A DNA stretch of 64,000 nt from Natrinema mahii (GCA_000690595.2 JHUT02000003.1:248001-312000); one strand, 5' to 3'. Numbered from the stretch's first letter, positions 16,068-25,891 are shown. Notes: a model not told the origin generated them from the letters alone. Program-made: numbers and translations.

Positions 16068-17645
16068 ATGGAGCTCGACATCGTCCCCGCGGAGACGCTC
16101 ATGGACTCACCGTACGACGGCAACGTCGCGAACCTCCTCGAGCGAGCGGTCGCGGAGCATCCCGACACGATCGCGATCGAACACGCCGGCGAGACCATCA
16201 CCTACCGCGACTTCGGCGACCGCGTCGCACGCTTTGCCGACGGTCTGCGGGAACTCGGCCTCGCGGCCGGCGACCGCGTCGGCGTCTACATGCCCAACGG
16301 CATCGACTTCTGTACCGTCGTCTGGGCCTGCTGTCACGCCGGGATCATCGCCAGCCCGCTGAACCCCGAGTACCGCCGTCGCGAGATCGAATACCAGCTC
16401 GACCACGCCGACGCCGAGGCGGTCCTCGTGGAGGGGTCGGCCGACGAGTACGTCCGCGAGGCCGTCGCCGACCTCGAGACCGAGATCGTCAGCGCGACGG
16501 CCGGCAGCGATCATCCCTCCCTGCCGGAACTCGGCACCGACGCCGAGGCGTCGGTCGTCGACCGGGAAGACGAGGACGTCCTCCTCCAGCCCTACACCTC
16601 GGGGACGACCGGGAAACCGAAGGGCGTCCTGCTGACCCACCGCAACTTCCGGGTCCAGATCGCCCAGGCCGTCTCCAGTTACAGCGCCGGCCCGATCAAG
16701 GGTGACGGCATCATCGTCCTGCCGATGTACCACATCACGGGGATGGTCGGCATGCTGTCCTCGCTGTGTGCCGGCCGGACGCTGCACCTGCTGCGTCCCG
16801 ATCAGTGGGATCCCGAACTCGTCCTCTCGAAACTCGACGAACACGACATCCCGGCCTTCGTCGGCGTCGCCGCGATGTTCGTCGACCTGCTCGAGGCCTA
16901 CGACCCCGACGAGTACGACCTGTCGACGCTGGTCCGGGCCGGGCAGGGCGGGGACAAGCTCCCGCAGCCGACTCGCGAAGGGTTCGAGGAGGCCCTCGAC
17001 GTACCGCTTACCGAGGGATACGGGCTGACCGAGACGACCGCGACGAGTCACACGATCCGGTGGTCGTCGCTCGGCAATCGGCCCGGCAGCGTCGGCCAGC
17101 CGGTGGGACACACGCGCTCGAAGGTGGTCGACGAGGACGGGGAGGAGGTCGACCCCGGCGAGGAAGGAGAGATCCTCATCGCCGGCTCGCAGGTGATGAA
17201 AGGCTACTACAAGAACCCCGAGGCCAACGAGGCGGTCTTCACCGAGGACGGCTTCTTCCGGACCGGCGACATCGGGACCCGCGACGAGGACAACTACTAC
17301 TACATCAAGGGCCGCGAGAAGGAGATGATCCTGACCGGCGGGTACAACGTCTACCCGCGAGAGATCGAGGACCTGCTGTACGACCATCCCGAGATCCACG
17401 AGGCCGCGGTCTTCGGCGTCCCCGACGAGCGCCGCGGGGAGACCGTCGCCGCCGCGATCACGCCCGCCGAGGGAGCCGACATCTCCGCCGACGACGTCGA
17501 ATCGTACGTCCTCGACGAACTCGCGCCCTACAAACACCCCCGCATCGTCGAGGTGCGCTCGGACCTCCCGAAGACCGGCAGCGGGAAGATCCGCAAGACG
17601 AAGTTACGCGACGAGATCGTCGCGGACCGCGGGCTCGAATCGTGA
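16068..17645 (+). CDS. Acyl-CoA synthetase (AMP-forming)
   Basis: A 525-residue ANL-family ligase converting a carboxylic acid, ATP and CoA to acyl-CoA. YTSGTTGKPKGV is near residue 178, followed by LPMYHITGM, GYGLTETTAT, the hinge segment FFRTGDIGTRDEDNYY, and the C-terminal catalytic Lys in TGSGKIRKTKL. The C-terminal lobe segment YNVYPREIEDLLY is typical of medium/long-chain fatty acid and aryl-CoA ligases. The start at 16068 lies about 30 bases after GTATACTTTT, a good TATA box. It is followed by an MFS transporter after 42 bases on the same strand, which may import the substrate. Confidence 0.9.
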   Translation: MELDIVPAETLMDSPYDGNVANLLERAVAEHPDTIAIEHAGETITYRDFGDRVARFADGLRELGLAAGDRVGVYMPNGIDFCTVVWACCHAGIIASPLNPEYRRREIEYQLDHADAEAVLVEGSADEYVREAVADLETEIVSATAGSDHPSLPELGTDAEASVVDREDEDVLLQPYTSGTTGKPKGVLLTHRNFRVQIAQAVSSYSAGPIKGDGIIVLPMYHITGMVGMLSSLCAGRTLHLLRPDQWDPELVLSKLDEHDIPAFVGVAAMFVDLLEAYDPDEYDLSTLVRAGQGGDKLPQPTREGFEEALDVPLTEGYGLTETTATSHTIRWSSLGNRPGSVGQPVGHTRSKVVDEDGEEVDPGEEGEILIAGSQVMKGYYKNPEANEAVFTEDGFFRTGDIGTRDEDNYYYIKGREKEMILTGGYNVYPREIEDLLYDHPEIHEAAVFGVPDERRGETVAAAITPAEGADISADDVESYVLDELAPYKHPRIVEVRSDLPKTGSGKIRKTKLRDEIVADRGLES

Positions 17646-17687
17646 GTCCCTTACACACGGGCGCTCGAGTCGTCGACTACTGTCAGC

Positions 17688-18983
17688 ATGTCTGAGGAGG
17701 CCACCTACTCGACGGGGGAGATCCGGACGATCGCGCTCGCGGTCATCGCGGGCGTCTTCTTCGGCGGCGTCGCGACCGGGGTCGCGTTCCCGACGCTGCC
17801 GTTGCTCGACGAGAAGCTCGTCATCTCCGCGGTCATGCTGAGCGTGATCCTCTCGGCCAACCGGATCGGGCGGCTGTTCATGAACACGCCCGCCGGGACG
17901 ATCATCGACCAGTACGGCGCGCGGACGCCGATGATATTCGGGCTGTTCACGCAGGCGCTCGCGCCCTTCGGTTACGTCGTCGGGCTGCACACGCCCCCGA
18001 CACACCTCGGAACGGTGCCGCTGCTGGGGGACGTGTCGCTGCCGGGGCTGGTCTTCGTGCTGGCGCGGCTGTTCTGGGGGGTCGGCAGCGCGTTCGTCTT
18101 CATCGGCGCGTTCGCGACGATCACCTACGTCACCACGGCGGACAACCGCGGCCGTTGGGTCGGCTACATGCGCGGCGGGCAGTCGCTGGGCTTCCCTACC
18201 GGCCTCGTCGTCGGCGGCCTGTTGACCGACCTGGCCAGCATGCAGACCGCCTTTCTCACGGCGGGCATCCTCGCGCTGGTCGCCGGCACCGTCGCGACGC
18301 TCGTCTTGCCCGACGTTCACGGCGGTGCCGACGGGGGCAGAGCTGCCAAGCTCCGGGAAGTCCCCGCCTTGCTCGCGGCCAACCCGACCGTCGTCCTGAT
18401 CGGCTATGGCAACTTCGCCGTCCGCTTTCTCTGGGGCGGGATCATCCTCTCGACGCTGGCCCGCTACGCCAGCGACTACGGCCTCGAGCTGTCGGCGCTG
18501 GGCGCGGCCGGCATCAGCGGGATCGTGATGGGACTGGGCGTGATCACCTCGGGGTCCATGACGATCGTGACCGGCTGGATTTCGGACATGGTCAGCGATC
18601 GGACGCTGCTGACGGTGCCGGCGTTTCTCGCGATGGGTGCGGGCTTTCTGGTGATCGCCTACGTACCCACCATCGAGGCGCTGCTCGGGGCGATCGTCCT
18701 CGTCGGCGCGGGGATGGGGGCGGCCGCGCCCGCGTTGCTCGCGATCATGGGCGATCTCACGCCCGGCGACGAACTCGGGCGGATGGGCGGCGTCTATCAG
18801 GTGATGGGCGACGTGGGGCTCAGTCTCGGCCCGCTCGTCGCCATCCCCGCGGTGGACCTCTGGTTCGGGTACCAGCTGACCTACGTCCTCTGTGCGGCGC
18901 TCGTCTTCAGTTGCTTGACGATCGTCTCGCTGCCGCTGCTTCGCAACCCCGAGGTCACGCGGACGGGTGTGAAAGCGGACTGA
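17688..18983 (+). CDS. MFS transporter
   Basis: A 431-residue integral membrane protein with about 12 predicted membrane helices in two groups of six and a short central loop near residue 215 (LPDVHGGADGG). The loop between helices 2 and 3 carries a motif A-like sequence (GTIIDQYGARTPMIFG, with Asp, Gly and Arg in place). This supports the major facilitator superfamily. It is probably a proton-linked transporter of an organic acid or an exporter. Position 42 bases after a CoA ligase suggests uptake of the acid that the ligase activates. The substrate cannot be read from the sequence. Confidence 0.88.
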   Translation: MSEEATYSTGEIRTIALAVIAGVFFGGVATGVAFPTLPLLDEKLVISAVMLSVILSANRIGRLFMNTPAGTIIDQYGARTPMIFGLFTQALAPFGYVVGLHTPPTHLGTVPLLGDVSLPGLVFVLARLFWGVGSAFVFIGAFATITYVTTADNRGRWVGYMRGGQSLGFPTGLVVGGLLTDLASMQTAFLTAGILALVAGTVATLVLPDVHGGADGGRAAKLREVPALLAANPTVVLIGYGNFAVRFLWGGIILSTLARYASDYGLELSALGAAGISGIVMGLGVITSGSMTIVTGWISDMVSDRTLLTVPAFLAMGAGFLVIAYVPTIEALLGAIVLVGAGMGAAAPALLAIMGDLTPGDELGRMGGVYQVMGDVGLSLGPLVAIPAVDLWFGYQLTYVLCAALVFSCLTIVSLPLLRNPEVTRTGVKAD

Positions 18984-19063
18984 GGTTGCCGGGGCCGCAC
19001 CCGTCTCCCTACGCTCGTGCGCGAAGCTTTCATGTTCGGCCGGGCGTATTGCTACATGTTACC

Positions 19064-20608
19064 ATGGTGAGTTCACGCCTGCGGAGTGCGGTCGTCCGGG
19101 TGCGGCCGTGGCTGCCCGCGGTCGCGGTGGCGCTCGCTGCGGGACTGGCTGCCGTCGCGGGGTCGTATCTGGCCGTCGGCCGGCGGCCGGCGTTCGTCGC
19201 GACGCCGTTCGACCGCCTTGTCGTCGCGCTCAGCCCCGACGCACTCATCGCCTTCGCGATCACGCAACTCGGGACCCTCGGGCATCAGCTGGCCTTTCTG
19301 CTGGCCATCGCGGTGGCCTGTCTCGCGTTCGGACTGGCCGCCCTCCCCGGGGTGGCACTCCTGCTGGGACGCGGTCCCGCCGCCGGGCTACTGGACCGGG
19401 GACGTGGGAAAGCTGTCGTCGGCGTCCTCCTCGGGCAGGCCCTGCCGGCCGCCCTCGCGTTCGGCGTGACCCGCTCTCGGCCGTCCGCGCTCGGTGCCGC
19501 CGCCGGCGCGGGGATCGTCCTGCTCGTGGCCGCCGTGGCGACGGTCCTCGCCGGCGATGCGGACCGTCCCCTCGGCTCGCTCGAGCGGCGACGCATCCTC
19601 GGCTCCCTCGGGACGGCGATCGGCGTGAGCGTACTCGCCGTGTTCGTCCGTGGCTCCGGCGAGGAGTCGTTCCCCTCGCCCCTCGAGATCCCCGCGGACG
19701 CCCGCCCTGAGGTCCGAGACGCGCTCACGCGTGCGAAAGAGCAGTCGTTCGGGGTGGCGGGCCTCGAGCCGCTCGTTAGCACGGACTTCTATCAGGTCGA
19801 CATCGGCAACGTCGATCCTGCCGTCGACCGCGACGAGTGGTCGCTCTCGATCACGGGGGCCGTCGCCGAGGAGCGGGAGTACGACTTCGCGGACCTCGAG
19901 GCGATGACGCTGGAAGACCGGTTCGTCACGCTGCGGTGTGTCGGCGACCGGCTCAACGGCCGCCAGATGGACACCGCCCTCTGGAGCGGCGTGCCCGTCG
20001 CCGACCTGCTCGAGGCGGCGGGTCCCGAGGGCGACCGGGTGATCCTGCACGGTGCCGACGACTACTACAACGAGTTTCCGATCGACGCGCTGTGGCCGGG
20101 ATTGCTGGCCTATCGGATGAACGGCCGGCCGCTGCCGCGAGCACACGGGGCCCCGTTGCGCGCGCTCGTGCCGGGCCACTGGGGCGAGATCAACGTGAAG
20201 TGGTTGACCGAGATCGAGGTCCGGGACGAGGACACCATGGGCTACTGGGAACACCGCGGCTGGCACGGCACCGGACCGGTCGAGACGGTCGCCAAGCTCT
20301 GGCAGACCAACTATCTGGGAAGCGGCCGGTACGAGGTCGCCGGGCACGCCTACGCCGGCACCAGGGGGATCGAGACCGTCGAGGTGTCGACCGACGGCGG
20401 CGACAGCTGGACCGAGGCCGACCTCTCCGAGCCCCTGCCCGGCGACGACGTCTGGCGACAGTGGCGACACGAGTACGGGGCCAGCGGGCGCCACGAGGTG
20501 ATCGTCCGGGCCCGCGACGGGAACGGGACCCTCCAGATCCCCGAGGAGGACGGCCCGAAGCCGGACGGGGCGACCGGCTGGGTGTCCGAAACCGTCGGCC
20601 CGCAATGA
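19064..20608 (+). CDS. Membrane-anchored sulfite-oxidase-type molybdopterin oxidoreductase
   Basis: A 514-residue fusion. The N-terminal 200 residues hold about five hydrophobic helices (near 17-38, 75-103, 117-135, 145-163 and 177-197). Residues about 240-430 form a sulfite-oxidase-fold molybdopterin domain with the molybdenum-ligand Cys292 in LRCVGDRLNG and the substrate-side segments LWSGVPVADLL and GHWGEINVKW. The C-terminal part (about 435-514, GRYEVAGHAYAGT) is the Ig-like dimerisation domain. The catalytic part should face outside the cell if the last helix ends outside. The ATG at 19064 is used because the frame upstream is a shadow of the MFS gene. No Tat signal is needed in this topology, which is odd for a cofactor-loaded exported enzyme. 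Confidence 0.82.
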   Translation: MVSSRLRSAVVRVRPWLPAVAVALAAGLAAVAGSYLAVGRRPAFVATPFDRLVVALSPDALIAFAITQLGTLGHQLAFLLAIAVACLAFGLAALPGVALLLGRGPAAGLLDRGRGKAVVGVLLGQALPAALAFGVTRSRPSALGAAAGAGIVLLVAAVATVLAGDADRPLGSLERRRILGSLGTAIGVSVLAVFVRGSGEESFPSPLEIPADARPEVRDALTRAKEQSFGVAGLEPLVSTDFYQVDIGNVDPAVDRDEWSLSITGAVAEEREYDFADLEAMTLEDRFVTLRCVGDRLNGRQMDTALWSGVPVADLLEAAGPEGDRVILHGADDYYNEFPIDALWPGLLAYRMNGRPLPRAHGAPLRALVPGHWGEINVKWLTEIEVRDEDTMGYWEHRGWHGTGPVETVAKLWQTNYLGSGRYEVAGHAYAGTRGIETVEVSTDGGDSWTEADLSEPLPGDDVWRQWRHEYGASGRHEVIVRARDGNGTLQIPEEDGPKPDGATGWVSETVGPQ

Positions 20609-20779
20609 CCGGCCATGACCGGGTGTTTCCCCGCCTGAACGTCGGCCGCCCGCCCCCGTGACCTGTCCGCATCCACGTTTTATACCTATACGCGATATTA
20701 TGATAATTCCCCGTCAGGACGGATAACGGAGGCGCTTCGGGTGAATCCCCCGAGTAAACTGGTGGAAAAAACATGAACG

Positions 20780-20789
20780 TTTATATGGG
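20780..20789 (+). promoter_or_regulatory. TATA box of the ABC transporter operon
   Basis: TTTATATGGG lies about 26 bases before position 20810, which gives a short leader of about 20-25 bases before the ATG at 20832. This makes the in-frame ATG at 20799 too close to the promoter and supports 20832 as the start. Confidence 0.5.
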
Positions 20790-20831
20790 AGTAGCAGGAT
20801 GTTAGCAGTGGACAAGAGTGATTGTGAACCA

Positions 20832-22249
20832 ATGACACGGGATTCCATCAACAGGCGACGGGTGCTTACGGGTGCAGGTGTAGGACTTGCGGGGGCAATG
20901 GCCGGTTGTCTCGGTGGCGGCGGCGGTGACGACGACGTCCAGTTCCTCACGGACTACTACAACGACGCGTGGCAATCGGTCTGGGACGACCTCGAGCCGC
21001 AGTTCGAGGACGAGACCGATATCGCCATGTCTATCGAGGAAGCGGGGATGTCCGGGAGTCAGGAGTCGCGGCTCTCGCAGCTGATTCAGGCGGGCAATCC
21101 GCCGGAGGCCAACACCTCCACGTTCGACCAGGTGGCCGACATCTGGGAGACGGACCAGCTCGAGACCGTCAACGACGTCGTCTCGTCGATCGAGGAGGTA
21201 AACGGGGAACTGAACGCCGGTGGCGCGTTCCTCGGTGAGGGAGACGATATCTATCAGATTCCCCACGGCGTGTACGTCTCGAACTTCCAGTACCGCCAGG
21301 ACGTCTACGACGAACTCGGACTGGACGAGCCCGAGACGTTCAGCGACGTCCTCGAGAACGCCGAGGTGATCGACGACGCCGGCGGCGATCTCGAGGGCAT
21401 GCGCGGCTACGGGCTGGCCGGGGCCAAGACCGGCAAGAGTCAAGACGAAATGCTCGTCCTGCTCGCGAGCGCGGGCATCTCCGGTATCGGGCTTCGTTGG
21501 CAGGACCCGGACGCCCGCGACGAACTCGAGGTCTGGTGGCCCGAAGACACGGTGATCGAGGTACTGGAGTACGTGGACGAACTCTCACAGTACTCGCCGG
21601 ACCCGACCAATATCGGCTGGGCCAGCTCGCTCAGCAGCTGGGTACAGGGGGAATACGCTCAGTGTTACCACCTCAATGCGTGGCCGGTCGGCGTCACCGC
21701 ACAGACTGCCGAGGCCACGACAGCGACGGGCTGCGTTCGGTCGCCGAGAACACCGAGATCATCCCCTACCCGATGCAGGACGGCGTCGATCCGAGCGAGA
21801 ACTGGCTGTCCGCGCCGGCCCCTGACGGCTACCACGTCTTCGCGAACTCCGAGCGGCCGGGCGACGCCAAGGAGTGGTTCGAGTGGCTCTACGCCGATAG
21901 CATGGAACGTACCGTGAGCTTCTACGAGACGGACCCCGGTCGGTTCCTGCCGACCTACTCCGACGTGCTGGAATCGGACGCGTTCCAGAACCAGGACATC
22001 TTCGAGAATCACGGCCACTTGCTCGAGAAGCTCCAGTACGTGCAGGACGAGATCTGGGGCAACCACTACGGCAGCGTCGACGAGGCCAACACCTCCTCGC
22101 CGGTGTCACTGTACATGCAACGACAGTGGTTCTACGGCGAGATGATCAACCGAGTGGTCACCGACTCGATGAGCCCACAGGAGGCCTACGACTGGGGATA
22201 CGGGGAACTCGAGGATGCCTTCGCAGAGGCACAGGACACGTTCGGATAA
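20832..22249 (+). pseudogene. ABC transporter solute-binding lipoprotein with a one-base frameshift
   Basis: The gene starts at ATG 20832 with a Tat lipoprotein signal: twin Arg in NRRRVLTGAG and lipobox AGC at about residues 24-26, followed by a GGGGGDDD linker. The binding-protein fold continues in frame to about 21713 (TAQTAE). There the codon-biased, acidic reading switches to the +2 frame and continues as HDSDGLRSVAEN to TAA at 22247-22249. Restoring one G in GAGGCC (giving GAG GGC CAC GAC) joins the halves into a protein of about 472 residues, normal for CUT1-type sugar-binding proteins. Without the correction the first frame ends at 21917 in arginine-rich nonsense. It could be a sequencing error in a G run or a real inactivation. 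Confidence 0.85.
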
Positions 22250-22353
22250 TCGATGCCGGACGGCCGATCCGCTTTCGGCCGTGTGAGCGTCGGAGCGAAT
22301 CGTTTATAGCCAACCGTGAGATTAACATACATGCACGCAGAGGAAATCTAGAT

Positions 22354-23307
22354 ATGGCCAGTGAAACCGGAGAATCGATACGGCCGGGCAGGACGTACAT
22401 TCCGTGGGACGACCTGCCGGTCAAGCGGGAGACGGTCGCGGGAGTCGGGACCGTTATTCCCGTCGTCGTCTTGTACTTACTCATCGCGGTGCTTCCGATC
22501 GCGTTCGCGTTCTGGGCATCGTTACACGAGATTCACACGCTCAACCCCGAGTGGCAGTGGGCCGGCCTCGCGAACTACCGGGAGGTCCTGAACATTTCCA
22601 CGTTCTGGGGCTCGCTGTGGCGGGGGATCGTCTACATGGTCGGCAGTACCCTCCTCCAGCTCGGCGTCGGGCTCTGGATGGCACTGGTCCTTAACCGTAT
22701 CACGCGCGGGCAGAAGCTGCTCACGGCGGTCGTCTTCACCGCTTACCTGATCCCGACGATCATCGTCTCGCTGGTGGCGATGCGGGTGTTCGACCCGGCC
22801 AGCGGCGTCTTCCAGATGATCGGCGCCGAGTGGCTCGGGCTCTGGGGCGGACGGGAGGCCCCGCTGGGGTCGCGTGACTGGGCGATGCAGCTGCTGATCC
22901 TCATCGGCACCTGGAAGTTCGCCGTCTTCGTCACGATCTTCACGCTCGCGCAGTTGCGGGCGATTCCGGATCGGTTCTACGAGGCGGCGAAGGTCTGTGG
23001 CGCGAACCGGTGGCAGATGTTCCGCGACATCACGCTGCCGCGTCTCATGGGGATCGTGACGGTCGTCGTCTTGCTCCGGTCGGTCTTCATGTTCAACAAG
23101 TTCGACATCATCTGGCAGCTCACGGAGGGCGGTCCCGGTAACGCCACGACGACGCTGCCCGTGTTAGCCTACAAGACGGTCTACACGGACCAGGCCTACG
23201 GGCTCGCCAACGCGATCTCCGTGGTCATGTTCCTGTTCCTGCTCGCATCGGCGATCATCTACTTCCAACTCTTCAACCCCAGCGAGGAGGTGGAGACGAC
23301 GACATGA
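22354..23307 (+). CDS. ABC transporter permease, MalF/UgpA type
   Basis: A 317-residue inner-membrane permease with six predicted helices starting near residue 27. The EAA loop that contacts the ATPase is visible as YEAAKVCGANRWQMFRDITLP, with the conserved Gly. This is the usual first permease of a carbohydrate-type (CUT1) importer. The ATG at 22354 is chosen because upstream codons in the same frame overlap the binding-protein gene as basic shadow sequence. The start codon of the second permease overlaps its stop (ATGA at 23304-23307), so the two are translationally coupled. Substrate is not determinable; a sugar or glycerol-phosphate-like compound is likely for the family. Confidence 0.9.
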   Translation: MASETGESIRPGRTYIPWDDLPVKRETVAGVGTVIPVVVLYLLIAVLPIAFAFWASLHEIHTLNPEWQWAGLANYREVLNISTFWGSLWRGIVYMVGSTLLQLGVGLWMALVLNRITRGQKLLTAVVFTAYLIPTIIVSLVAMRVFDPASGVFQMIGAEWLGLWGGREAPLGSRDWAMQLLILIGTWKFAVFVTIFTLAQLRAIPDRFYEAAKVCGANRWQMFRDITLPRLMGIVTVVVLLRSVFMFNKFDIIWQLTEGGPGNATTTLPVLAYKTVYTDQAYGLANAISVVMFLFLLASAIIYFQLFNPSEEVETTT

Positions 23308-24179
23308 GTCAAAGCGAATCACCGGGAGGCATCTTTGGCCTCTCATACGACGGCGAGACGCGAGTCTTCGAGGCACTGAAACTCGTCAGCACCGCGATCA
23401 TCGTCCTCGTCGGTGCCTGGCCGATCTACTGGATCACCCAGTTGGCATTCACCGAGTACGAGACGGTCGAGGACGACGTGGTCACCGTCTTCCCCACGCC
23501 GGACATCTTCACGTTCGGGAACTTCACGGTCCTGACGGACCCGGAGATGTACACCTACATGTTCAACACGGTCGTGGTGGCGATCGGAACCATCGTGACG
23601 GTCGTCCTCGTCTCGCTGATCGCCGGCTACGGCCTCGCGCGGCTGGACTTCCCGCAAAAGGAGAACTTCGCGCGGATCCTCCTGATCGGCTACCTCTTCA
23701 GTCCGATCGTCATCGGGATCCCGCTCTACCAGATCTGGCAGAGTATCGGTCTGCTTGGAACCCGGTTCGGGCTCATCATCGCCCTGTCGGCGATCTCGAT
23801 GCCCTTCGCGGTCTGGCTGATGTGGAAGTACATCATGACGATCCCGGCGGCCCACGAGGAGGCTGCATGGGTCGACGGCGCATCCCGGTGGCGCGGCTTC
23901 CGCGACGTCGTCGTCCCGCAGTGTCGGCCGGCGATCATCGCCGCGGCGCTGTTTGCCTTCGCGCTCGCCTGGAACGACTTCACGTTCGCACAGATCCTCC
24001 TGCCCCAGACCGACACTACGACGTTCGCGCCCGGTATCCTCCGGGCGATGGGCCAGACGCAGTTCCTGCCGGACGCCTACCTGATGGCGATCTCGCTGGC
24101 CATGACGCTGCCGCCGCTGCTGTTTGCCTACTTCATGCAGAGCTACCTGCTGAAGGGGTTCCAGGTCAGAGCCCTCTGA
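23304..24179 (+). CDS. ABC transporter permease, MalG/UgpE type
   Basis: A 291-residue membrane permease with six predicted helices. The EAA loop reads EEAAWVDGASRWRGFRDVVVP, which matches the second permease of CUT1 importers. The N-terminal extension of about 30 residues precedes the first helix. The C-terminus ends in YLLKGFQVRAL, close to the GLTAGAVKG-type end of MalG proteins. The gene overlaps the first permease by 4 bases and is followed after 44 bases by the ATPase. Together these form one transport operon with the frameshifted binding protein. Confidence 0.9.
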   Translation: MSQSESPGGIFGLSYDGETRVFEALKLVSTAIIVLVGAWPIYWITQLAFTEYETVEDDVVTVFPTPDIFTFGNFTVLTDPEMYTYMFNTVVVAIGTIVTVVLVSLIAGYGLARLDFPQKENFARILLIGYLFSPIVIGIPLYQIWQSIGLLGTRFGLIIALSAISMPFAVWLMWKYIMTIPAAHEEAAWVDGASRWRGFRDVVVPQCRPAIIAAALFAFALAWNDFTFAQILLPQTDTTTFAPGILRAMGQTQFLPDAYLMAISLAMTLPPLLFAYFMQSYLLKGFQVRAL

Positions 24180-24223
24180 GCGTGCATTACCTTTACAACC
24201 AACACCACGAGACACACTAACAT

Positions 24224-25309
24224 ATGCCAGACATCGAGATCCGGAACCTGACGAAAGTGTACGAGGAATCGGGCAACAGAATCGTCGCCGTCGACGACGT
24301 CGACCTCACGATCAAAGACGGCGAGTTCGTGACGCTGGTCGGCCCCTCGGGCTGTGGCAAGACCACGACCCTTCGCTGTGTCGCGGGGCTGAACAAGCCG
24401 ACAAGCGGGACGATCACGTTCGGCGACCGCGACGTGACCCAGAAGCCGGTCCAAGAACGCAACATCGCGTTGCTCTTCCAGGACATCGCGCTCTACCCGC
24501 ACATGAGCGTCCAGGAGAACATGGCCTACGGGCTCAAGATCGCCGGCTTCTCCCGCGAGGAACGGATGGCCCGCGTTGAGGAGGCCGCCGAGTTGCTCCA
24601 GATCACGGACCAGCTACAGAAGATGCCCGCGGACCTCTCTGGCGGCCAGCAACAGCGCGTCGCGCTCGGTCGGTCGCTCGTGCGGGACCCGGAGATCTTC
24701 CTGTTCGACGAGCCGATGTCGGACTTGGACGCGAAGCTCAAGGCCGAACTCCGGCCGGTCATCGAGAAGGTGACCGACGAGATCGGCTGCCCGACGCTGT
24801 ATGTGACCCACGACCAGGAGGAGGCGATGACCATGTCCGACCGCGTCGCCGTGATCAACGACGGCGAACTGGCACAGGTCGCCCCGCCGAAGGAGGTCTA
24901 CGACGAACCGGCCTCGCAGTTCGTCAGCCAGTTCATCGGCCAGCCGTCGACGCAGTTCTTCGAGGGCAACGTCGGCGCGGTCAACGGCACCGCCGAACTC
25001 GACGTCGGCGGCTACGAGTACAACCTCGCCCGCGACGGCCTCGAGGGCTGGGCCGGCGAGGACGTCCGCGTCGGCCTCCGGCCACAGTACATCCGGGTCA
25101 GCGACGACCCCGAGGCCGGCATCCCGGCGACGCACCTGCTGGACGAGCCGCTGGGCGACGCGACCCATAGCTTCTTCGACACCGAGTTCGGCGAGATCGT
25201 CGTCGTCACCGATCCGGACTTCGACGGCGACGGGAAAGAGTACAGCCTCGTCTTCGACGACGAGTACATCCAGCTGTTCGACGACGATTCCGGCGTCCGG
25301 ATCGCCTGA
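24224..25309 (+). CDS. ABC transporter ATP-binding protein, MalK/UgpC type
   Basis: A 361-residue cytoplasmic ATPase. The Walker A motif GPSGCGKTT is at residues 40-48, Q-loop Gln86, signature LSGGQ at 138-142, Walker B IFLFDEP at about 158-164 and H-loop His196. Residues about 240-361 form the OB/TOBE regulatory domain, slightly shorter than in bacterial MalK. It energises import through the two upstream permeases. It is the last gene of the operon. The adjacent RDD gene is convergent and begins only 6 bases beyond the stop. Confidence 0.93.
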   Translation: MPDIEIRNLTKVYEESGNRIVAVDDVDLTIKDGEFVTLVGPSGCGKTTTLRCVAGLNKPTSGTITFGDRDVTQKPVQERNIALLFQDIALYPHMSVQENMAYGLKIAGFSREERMARVEEAAELLQITDQLQKMPADLSGGQQQRVALGRSLVRDPEIFLFDEPMSDLDAKLKAELRPVIEKVTDEIGCPTLYVTHDQEEAMTMSDRVAVINDGELAQVAPPKEVYDEPASQFVSQFIGQPSTQFFEGNVGAVNGTAELDVGGYEYNLARDGLEGWAGEDVRVGLRPQYIRVSDDPEAGIPATHLLDEPLGDATHSFFDTEFGEIVVVTDPDFDGDGKEYSLVFDDEYIQLFDDDSGVRIA

Positions 25310-25315
25310 TTCCGG

Positions 25316-25891
25316 TTAGTTCTTTTCGTCGCCGCTCGCTCGAGCGGCCGCGCTCGTGTCCGCGTCGGCAGCCACCGCCGTCTCGAGGTTCGCCGGTGCC
25401 GTCGAGCGAACGACGATCGTGCCGGCGGCGAGATCGCCGACGCGTCGGCCGTCGGCCGCCAGCGCCGAGACGAGCCCGAGTACCAGCGGCGGGACGCCGA
25501 GCAGATCGACGTACCGACAGAGGTTCCGGACGGCGCTGGCCCGGAGCGTACACTCGCGACCGTCCGCCATGACGACCAGCAGGCCGCGGTTGACCTTCCC
25601 CGGCGTCCGCCCGTAGCGCCACTCACAGACGAACGAGTAGGTGACATAGAGCGGCACGAGCGCGACCAGCGACAGGAAGACGGCGTCCCCGCCCAGCGCC
25701 TCGTAGGGCTCGCTGAAGACCACGCTCGCGGCGTAGATCAGCGGGAACTCGAGCAGGACGTAACAGACGAACAGGTCGATCGCCGCCGCCCCGGCGCGGG
25801 CGAGCAGCACGTCTCGGTCGCTCGCGGTGTCGATCATCGGAGCCGGCTGTCGCCGGGTCGGGAAGAATCCGTCCAGCGTCCAGTCGATCAC
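25316..25891 (-). CDS. RDD-family membrane protein
   Basis: A 191-residue membrane protein with three hydrophobic segments (about 28-55, 68-88 and 130-147). It has the RDD pattern: RAGAAAIDLFVCYVLL with Arg and Asp near the start of the first helix, and YGRTPGKVNRGLLVV between helices 2 and 3. The function of RDD proteins is poorly known; some take part in Na+/H+ exchange. The C-terminus is a polar Ala/Asp-rich tail. The first possible start is GTG 25891; an ATG at 25837 (MIDTASDRDV) would remove 18 residues and is equally compatible with the domain. It converges with the ABC operon. Confidence 0.75.
   Translation of the reverse strand: MIDWTLDGFFPTRRQPAPMIDTASDRDVLLARAGAAAIDLFVCYVLLEFPLIYAASVVFSEPYEALGGDAVFLSLVALVPLYVTYSFVCEWRYGRTPGKVNRGLLVVMADGRECTLRASAVRNLCRYVDLLGVPPLVLGLVSALAADGRRVGDLAAGTIVVRSTAPANLETAVAADADTSAAARASGDEKN

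Noticed and set aside
18155-19063. Upstream extension of the molybdopterin enzyme frame through the MFS gene
   Set aside because: The stretch is an Arg-rich shadow of the MFS transporter in another frame. The hydrophobic domain starts at ATG 19064.
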